Shown here: piece by piece, positions 58,729-64,000 of the stretch
Layout: each line of letters begins with the position of its first letter
How positions within the stretch are numbered: position 1 is the first letter of the stretch
DNA from: Nocardia anaemiae NBRC 100462
GTDB taxonomy: Bacteria; Actinomycetota; Actinomycetes; Mycobacteriales; Mycobacteriaceae
Reading direction: 5' to 3'
DNA length: 64,000 nt
Assembly: GCF_001612725.1 (NCBI RefSeq)
Contig: NZ_BDAZ01000053.1
Location: 49,705-113,704, forward strand
Position numbers and translations under genes: made by a program
The notes under the pieces: model-generated
The model's database searches: none
What the model was told of the DNA's origin: nothing
What the model saw: only the letters and a program-made list of their open reading frames with translations

Positions 58729-60090
58729 CTAAGCGCTGACGCGCGGAATCTCCGTGCCGATTCGGGCCCAGCGGCCGGATTCTGCGCGCCAGACCACGGC
58801 GATGAGGCGTAGGAGCATGAAGGCTACGAGGCCGGTCCAGATGCCTGCTATGCCCCAGTTGAAAATCAGGGAAACCCAGATGGCGGGGAGGAAGCCGAGA
58901 AGTGCCGCGCCGAGGGTGGTATTGCGGAGGTAGGCGGCATCGCCCGCGCCGAGGAGGACACCGTCGAGGGCGAAGACGATGCCTGCGATCGGGATGATGG
59001 CGACGAAGAACCACCAGGCTACGTGGGTGCGGTCGAGGACGGCCGGGTCGTCGGTGAACAGCTCGGGGATGACGGTGGCCCCTACGGCGAAGGCCGCTGC
59101 CAGCACCAGCGCGAATCCTCCCGACCAGCGAGTGATGCGGCGCGCAAGTCCGCGCGCACCGGTCGCGTCGCCCGCGCCGAGCGCCGCACCGACCAGCGTT
59201 TGGGCGGCGATGGCGAGCGAATCGAGGGTCAGCGCAAGGAAATTCCAGAGCTGCAGGACCAGTTGATGTGCGGCCACCGATGCCGCACCGAATCGGGAGG
59301 CGACGGCCGCGGCCGAGACGAAGCTGGCTTGGAAGGCGAGGCTGCGGGCGATCAGATCACGACCGAGAACCAGCTGCGCCCGCATCACCGACCAGTGCGG
59401 TGCCAACGGAACGCGTGCGCGCACCAGCGCGGTCAGGAACAGCCCGGCCGTCACGGACTGGCCCGCCGCATTGGCGACCGCCGAACCCGCCAGTTCCAGC
59501 CGCGGCGCACCCAGCAATCCGTGCACCAGCGTCGGGCACAGCACCCCTGAAACCAGCAGTCCCGCAACAACGAACAGCAGCGGCCGACGCGTCTCCTGCA
59601 CCCCGCGCAACCACCCGTTACCCGCCATCGCGATCAAGATCAGCGGTACCCCGAACAACGCGATCCGCACCCAGATCAATGCCTCCCCCGCAATATCCCC
59701 ACCACCCGCGATCACATTGATCAGCGGAACCGCAATCGCCTGCCCCACACCGAGAATCAGCGTCCCGACGATCACGGCGACCCAGGTCGCCTGCACCCCT
59801 TCCCCGATCGCACCATCCTCATCCCCCGCCCCATGTCGCCGCGCCGCCCGCGCCGTCGTCCCATATGACAGGAACGTCAGCTGCGAGCTGACCTGCGCCA
59901 GAATCAATCCGCCCACCGCAAGCCCGGCCAATGCCAAAGCCCCGAGCCGCCCCACCACAGCCAGGTCGAACAGCAGATAGATGGGCTCGGCCACCAGCAC
60001 ACCCAGGGTTGGCAAGGCGAGTCCGAGAATCCGTCGCGGCCCCGCCGCGCCGATCGGATCCGACGCGACCGCGCTGACCTCCGAACTCAC
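58729..60090 (-). CDS. dinF: MATE-family efflux transporter (DinF type)
   Basis: A 453-residue multidrug/toxin extrusion transporter with twelve transmembrane helices (PTLGVLVAEPIYLLFDLAVVG, LVLGRDLIARSLAFQASFV, and others). It matches Rv2836c. GTG 60090 overlaps the nrnA stop as GTGA, so it is translated after nrnA in the nrnA-dinF unit of actinobacteria. It couples cation influx to drug export in relatives. Confidence 0.88.
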   Translation of the reverse strand: MSSEVSAVASDPIGAAGPRRILGLALPTLGVLVAEPIYLLFDLAVVGRLGALALAGLAVGGLILAQVSSQLTFLSYGTTARAARRHGAGDEDGAIGEGVQATWVAVIVGTLILGVGQAIAVPLINVIAGGGDIAGEALIWVRIALFGVPLILIAMAGNGWLRGVQETRRPLLFVVAGLLVSGVLCPTLVHGLLGAPRLELAGSAVANAAGQSVTAGLFLTALVRARVPLAPHWSVMRAQLVLGRDLIARSLAFQASFVSAAAVASRFGAASVAAHQLVLQLWNFLALTLDSLAIAAQTLVGAALGAGDATGARGLARRITRWSGGFALVLAAAFAVGATVIPELFTDDPAVLDRTHVAWWFFVAIIPIAGIVFALDGVLLGAGDAAYLRNTTLGAALLGFLPAIWVSLIFNWGIAGIWTGLVAFMLLRLIAVVWRAESGRWARIGTEIPRVSA

Positions 60091-61115
60091 CCGAGTTCAG
60101 CCAACAGAGCCGCGACTACCGACTCGGACGTGCCGTTGGTGGTGTACCCGGCCGCGAACCGATGCCCACCACCGCCCAAAGACGTTGCGACAGTAGCCAC
60201 ATCGACGCCATCCCGCGCCCCCGGCGCACTGTCGCGCGATCGCAGCGACACCGTCCACCGATCCGGAATCGTGCGGGATTCCTTGAACACCGCGGCGACC
60301 CCGGCCTCGGAGGTGGTGCGAACGATATCGACCACACTCTCCACCTCCTCCGAGCGCACCCCATCGACATCCTCGCGCCGCACAATCGCGTACACCAGCC
60401 CGGTCCCGCCACCGGCCTGCGGCTCCAGCCGAGCCGAGCCGAGCACCCGCGACAGCATCGGCAACCAGCCGAACGGATGGGTATCCATCAGCGAGCGGGT
60501 GATTTCGGCACCGTCGATGCCGGTGGCCAGCAGCCGTTCGGCCAGATGATGGGTGCCGGGCCGCACCCAGCGGAACGATCCGGTATCGGTGACCAATCCG
60601 GCGTAGAGGCAATGTGCCACTTCGGCATCGATCTGCACCTGCCAGGCATCGAACAACCGCGCGATCAGACTCGTCGTCGATTCCGCCCCCGCATCGATCA
60701 CATTGATCGTCCCGAATCGGGTATTGGAGCGGTGATGATCGAACACCAAAGTCGTTCGGGCCCCGGCCAATCGGTCGGCGAGCACACCCAGCCGACCGGC
60801 ACTGCCGCAGTCCACGCAAACCAGCAGATCCACTTCGGCCGGTACATCCGCGGGCCGCACCAGATGCCGCACACCCGGCAGCGTCCGCATCGTGGCGGGC
60901 AGTTCGGCGGGTTCGGCGAACGACACCCATACCGGGACACCGCGCCGATGCAGCACCAATGCCAGCGCCAGCCCGCTGCCGATGGTGTCGGCATCGGGCT
61001 GCACATGACACAGGATGGTGACCGAACGCGCCGCGCTCAATGCGGCGACGGCCGGTCCGAAATCGACCGAATCGACAGCGACCCCGCTACCCGGGTCGAC
61101 GGGCATCGTCGTCAT
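60087..61115 (-). CDS. nrnA: Bifunctional oligoribonuclease / PAP phosphatase NrnA
   Basis: A 342-residue DHH/DHHA1 phosphoesterase that degrades nanoRNA and dephosphorylates 3'-phosphoadenosine phosphate. Motifs: CHVQPDADTIGS, CVDCGSAGRL, FDHHRSN, LVTDTGSFRW and the DHHA1 ending LGGGGHRFAAGY. Corresponds to Rv2837c and follows rbfA by 13 bases; its stop overlaps dinF. Start is ATG 61115, with a second in-frame ATG three codons on. Confidence 0.94.
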   Translation of the reverse strand: MTTMPVDPGSGVAVDSVDFGPAVAALSAARSVTILCHVQPDADTIGSGLALALVLHRRGVPVWVSFAEPAELPATMRTLPGVRHLVRPADVPAEVDLLVCVDCGSAGRLGVLADRLAGARTTLVFDHHRSNTRFGTINVIDAGAESTTSLIARLFDAWQVQIDAEVAHCLYAGLVTDTGSFRWVRPGTHHLAERLLATGIDGAEITRSLMDTHPFGWLPMLSRVLGSARLEPQAGGGTGLVYAIVRREDVDGVRSEEVESVVDIVRTTSEAGVAAVFKESRTIPDRWTVSLRSRDSAPGARDGVDVATVATSLGGGGHRFAAGYTTNGTSESVVAALLAELG

Positions 61116-61128
61116 GGTCTACCGCACG

Positions 61129-61572
61129 TCACTCGTCGGATTCGCGTTCGACCTTGTACGGGTCGGCGTCGCCGGCGTGGGTGGCGGTGGCCGCCACCTT
61201 CGCGACCGCGTCATCTGCGGCCCGCGCCCTGGCCAATAGCTCTTCCATATCTCGTGCCGCGTCGGGCACCTTGTCCAGCACGAACGCCAGCGTCGGGGTG
61301 AATTTCACGCCGGTGCCCGCGCCCACCTTCGAGCGCAGCACACCCTTGGCCTTCTCCAGACCGGCGGCCGCGGCCGCGTAATCCGGTTCCACGTCGAGGG
61401 TTTCGCCCATCACCGTGTAGTACACCGTCGCCTCGCGTAGATCGCCGGTGACCTTCGCATCGGTCACGGTCACGAAATTCAGACGCGGATCCTTCACCTC
61501 GTATTCGATCGCGGTCGCCACGATCGCGGAAATCCGCTTGGCGAGTCGGCGTGCCCTGGCCTGATCAACCAT
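61129..61572 (-). CDS. rbfA: Ribosome-binding factor A
   Basis: A 147-residue KH-fold factor for late 16S rRNA 5' maturation. The sequence VDQARARRLAKRISAIVATAIE, VTDAKVTGDLREATVYYTV and LGAGTGVKFTPTLAFVLDKVP-like pieces are characteristic. It lies in the infB-DUF503-rbfA-nrnA block. The C-terminal tail of about 25 residues (after ATATHAGDADPYKVE) is an extension seen in actinobacteria. Confidence 0.94.
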   Translation of the reverse strand: MVDQARARRLAKRISAIVATAIEYEVKDPRLNFVTVTDAKVTGDLREATVYYTVMGETLDVEPDYAAAAAGLEKAKGVLRSKVGAGTGVKFTPTLAFVLDKVPDAARDMEELLARARAADDAVAKVAATATHAGDADPYKVERESDE

Positions 61573-61675
61573 GGCTGAACCCTCCTCACTACTGCTGTGT
61601 TCATTTTGCGGCGGGACCGGGGCCCTGCGTGGTTACGCAAGCTACCGCCTCCGGGCCCGTCGTTCCCGCCGCGGG

Positions 61676-61966
61676 TCAGTCTTCGGGTCCGAAGATCCTG
61701 CGGCGCACTGCCAGCAACTCTAACTCCGGACGAGCCGCGACGTGACGCTCACATTTGTCGAGTACCTCGGTCAAGTGATCCATACCGGAACTGACCACGG
61801 CGACTCCGAGCAGTGAACGACGGTGGCGGTCTTGTTCCCCACCCTCGGCGGCACTCACGCCGAAACGCTGCAATTCGGCCAGCACCGGCCGGATCACCGA
61901 ACGCTTCTGCTTCAGCGAGCGCACATCTCCGAGCAGGACGTCGAACTCCAGTGCACCCAGGTACAC
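61676..61966 (-). CDS. DUF503-family protein
   Basis: A 96-residue protein: YLGALEFDVLLGDVRSLKQKRSVIRPVLAELQRFGVSAAE is the family signature for DUF503, a ferredoxin-like fold near translation genes. It lies between infB and rbfA, the standard location. GTG 61966 has AGGAGG five bases upstream. Function is unknown, but its conserved neighbourhood implies ribosome-related work. Confidence 0.9.
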   Translation of the reverse strand: MYLGALEFDVLLGDVRSLKQKRSVIRPVLAELQRFGVSAAEGGEQDRHRRSLLGVAVVSSGMDHLTEVLDKCERHVAARPELELLAVRRRIFGPED

Positions 61967-62003
61967 CCAAGCCTCCTGTATCGGTGCCTACGAAAAGATT
62001 GTC

Positions 62004-62042
62004 TCGGTGGTCCGGCCCGGTGTCGACGGGCCGGACCACCGA
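62004..62042 (-). terminator. 16-bp perfect terminator hairpin after infB
   Basis: TCGGTGGTCCGGCCCG (62004-62019) pairs perfectly with CGGGCCGGACCACCGA (62027-62042) around a seven-base loop. On the minus strand it starts ten bases past the infB stop and is followed by GACAATCTTTTC, a T-rich tract. It separates infB from the DUF503-rbfA genes. Confidence 0.9.
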
Positions 62043-62051
62043 CGCACAATC

Positions 62052-64000
62052 TCAGTCGCGCGGCTTCTCGCGCAGTTCGTAGGCCTCGATCACGTCGCCT
62101 TCCTTGATGTCGTTGTAGGTCAACGTCATACCGCATTCGAAGCCCTCGCGGACCTCGGTGACGTCGTCCTTTTCCCGCTTCAAGGTGGAGATCGTGACCG
62201 TCTCGGCGACCACCAAGTTGTCGCGGAGCAGGCGCGCCTTGGCGTTGCGCTTGACCGAACCCGAGGTGACCATGCAGCCGGCGATATTGCCGACCTTCGA
62301 CGAACGGAAGATCGCGCGGATCTCCGCCCGGCCCAGCTCGACCTCTTCGTAGATCGGCTTGAGCATGCCCTTGAGGGCCTTCTCGATTTCGTCGATGGCC
62401 TGGTAGATCACCGAGTAGTACCGGATGTCCACACCTTCGCGGTTGGCCAGCTCGGTCGCCTTGCCCTCGGCCCGGACGTTGAACCCGATGATGATCGCGT
62501 TCGACGCCGACGCCAGGTTGACGTTGGTCTCGGTGACACCACCGACACCGCGGTCGATCACCCGCAGGCGCACCTCGTCGTCGATCTCGATACCGAGCAG
62601 CGCCTCCTCGAGGGCCTCGACGGTACCGGAGTTGTCGCCCTTGAGGATCAGGTTGAGCTCCGAAGTCTCCTTCAGTGCGGCATCCAGATCTTCCAGGCTG
62701 ATCCGCTTGCGGCTGCGCGCGGCCAGTGCGTTGCGCTTGCGCGCATTGCGGCGGTCGGCGATCTGGCGAGCGATCCGGTCCTCGTCGACGACGAGCAGGT
62801 TGTCACCGGCGCCTGGCACCGACGTGAAGCCGATGACCTGGACCGGCCGCGACGGCAGTGCCGCGACGACATCGTCGCCGTGTTCGTCGACCATGCGGCG
62901 GACACGACCGTAGGCGTCGCCCGCCACGATCGAATCACCGACGCGCAGCGTGCCGCGCTGGATGAGCACGGTCGCCACCGGACCACGGCCGCGGTCGAGG
63001 TGCGCCTCGATGGCGACACCCTGGGCGTCCATATCCGGGTTGGCCCGCAGATCCAGCGCCGCGTCCGCGGTCAGCAGGACCGCCTCGAGCAGCTGCTCGA
63101 TGTTGGTGCCCTGCTTGGCGGAGATGTCGACGAACATGGTGTCGCCACCGTATTCCTCGGCAACCAGGTTGTATTCGGTCAGCTGCTGCCGGATCTTGTC
63201 CGGATTCGCGCCTTCCTTGTCGATCTTGTTGACCGCCACCACGATCGGCACATCGGCCGCCTGCGCGTGGTTGATCGCCTCCACCGTCTGCGGCATGACG
63301 CCGTCGTCGGCGGCGACGACCAGGATCGCGATATCGGTGGCCTTGGCACCACGGGCACGCATGGCGGTGAACGCCTCGTGACCCGGGGTGTCGATGAAGG
63401 TGATGAGCCGGTCGTTATCGCCCAGATGGGTGAGCACCTGGTAGGCGCCGATGTGCTGGGTGATGCCACCGGCCTCGCCCTCACGGACGTTGGCCTTACG
63501 GATCGTGTCGAGCAGTCGGGTCTTACCGTGGTCGACGTGACCCATGACGGTCACCACCGGCGGACGCTGTTCGAGGTCTTCCTCGCCGCCCTCGTCCTCG
63601 CCGTAGGTCAGGTCGAACGATTCCAGCAGCTCGCGGTCCTCGTCCTCGGGGCTGACCACGTGCACGACGTAGTTCATCTCGCTGCCGAGCAGCTCGAGGG
63701 TCTCGTCATTCACCGACTGGGTCGCGGTGACCATCTCACCGAGGTTGAACAGGGCCTGCACCAGCGCGGCCGGGTTCGCATCGATCTTCTCCGCGAAGTC
63801 CGACAGCGAGGCACCGCGGGCGAGACGGATGATCTCGCCGTTACCGCGCGGCAGCCGCACGCCGCCGACGGCGGGCGCCTGCATGTTCTCGTACTCGGCG
63901 CGCTTCGCCCGCTTCGACTTGCGACCACGACGCGGAGCGCCACCGGGACGACCGAACGCACCGGCCGCACCGCCACGGCCCCCGGGACCACCCGGACGAC
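62052..64000 (-). CDS. infB: Translation initiation factor IF-2 (partial, 5' end outside window)
   Basis: The C-terminal about 650 codons of IF-2 are present, ending at the TGA at 62052. The GTPase domain has GHVDHGKTRLLDTI (G1), DTPGHEAF (G3) and VAVNKIDKEG (G4), followed by domains for initiator tRNA binding. The visible upstream part is a Gly/Arg-rich disordered stretch (KSKRAKRAEYENM) typical of the IF-2 N-terminus. The gene runs past 64000, so the start is not seen. It matches Rv2839c. Confidence 0.98.
   Translation of the reverse strand, partial: RPGGPGGRGGAAGAFGRPGGAPRRGRKSKRAKRAEYENMQAPAVGGVRLPRGNGEIIRLARGASLSDFAEKIDANPAALVQALFNLGEMVTATQSVNDETLELLGSEMNYVVHVVSPEDEDRELLESFDLTYGEDEGGEEDLEQRPPVVTVMGHVDHGKTRLLDTIRKANVREGEAGGITQHIGAYQVLTHLGDNDRLITFIDTPGHEAFTAMRARGAKATDIAILVVAADDGVMPQTVEAINHAQAADVPIVVAVNKIDKEGANPDKIRQQLTEYNLVAEEYGGDTMFVDISAKQGTNIEQLLEAVLLTADAALDLRANPDMDAQGVAIEAHLDRGRGPVATVLIQRGTLRVGDSIVAGDAYGRVRRMVDEHGDDVVAALPSRPVQVIGFTSVPGAGDNLLVVDEDRIARQIADRRNARKRNALAARSRKRISLEDLDAALKETSELNLILKGDNSGTVEALEEALLGIEIDDEVRLRVIDRGVGGVTETNVNLASASNAIIIGFNVRAEGKATELANREGVDIRYYSVIYQAIDEIEKALKGMLKPIYEEVELGRAEIRAIFRSSKVGNIAGCMVTSGSVKRNAKARLLRDNLVVAETVTISTLKREKDDVTEVREGFECGMTLTYNDIKEGDVIEAYELREKPRD

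Overview
The window is a GC-rich actinobacterial chromosome segment, most likely from Nocardia. The evidence is the Rv2743c-Rv2839c-type gene order known from Mycobacterium tuberculosis (pspM-pspA-clgR-cinA-pgsA, argA, ftsK, rnj-dapA, dapB, pepR-pnp-rpsO-ribF, sirR, truB-pptT-pptH, dinF-nrnA-rbfA-infB), frequent GTG starts, GTGA/ATGA gene overlaps, and a phosphopantetheinyl transferase that reads like Nocardia Npt. Accessory genes sit between the conserved blocks.

Left end (1-6.4 kb): the tail of a DapA-family gene and an L-talarate/galactarate dehydratase, then two large, probably secreted proteins. The first has a CpnT-like N-terminus, a proline-rich stalk with a perfect duplication and an unrecognised, AT-richer C-terminal domain. 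The second ends in a CHAP amidase/peptidase domain. Both lie behind near-copies of one promoter with an inverted repeat between -35 and -10; a frameshifted copy of the start of the CHAP gene survives in front of the first.

6.4-14.4 kb: an AHSA1/ArsR/AHSA1 operon with two matching palindromic operators, the envelope-stress genes pspM-pspA-clgR with an ECF-sigma-like promoter, cinA, pgsA, argA, a YciI protein, a secreted Cys-rich protein and terC. 14.5-17.2 kb: a methyltransferase remnant, a small ORF with a very strong terminator, a cluster of five tRNAs plus a D-arm-reduced tRNA-like element, and a CmcH-type carbamoyltransferase ending inside that element.

17.2-31.8 kb: ftsK, rnj, dapA, a ribbon-helix-helix regulator with operators over a leaderless start, a YcaQ-type protein, a two-component system with an extra degenerate membrane partner, a flavodoxin, a TPR membrane protein and dapB, and two divergent winged-helix regulators. 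32-40.7 kb: alcohol dehydrogenase, a VOC protein starting at CTG, a membrane-anchored pentapeptide-repeat protein, two SDRs with a divergent PadR, an MFS exporter with a divergent ArsR, and a TPR membrane protein.

40.7-64 kb: pepR, pnp, rpsO, ribF, sirR, a TetR pair, truB, pptT (also apparently starting at CTG), pptH, a two-gene permease, a three-gene accessory chaperone locus (Hsp70-like, J-like/FN3 partner, divergent GrpE-like), then the MATE gene, nrnA, rbfA, DUF503 and infB, which runs off the window.

The most interesting items are the accessory Hsp70/J-like/GrpE-like locus, the co-regulated effector pair, the unusual tRNA array and the two CTG-initiated genes. No CRISPR array, transposase, integrase or prophage was seen.
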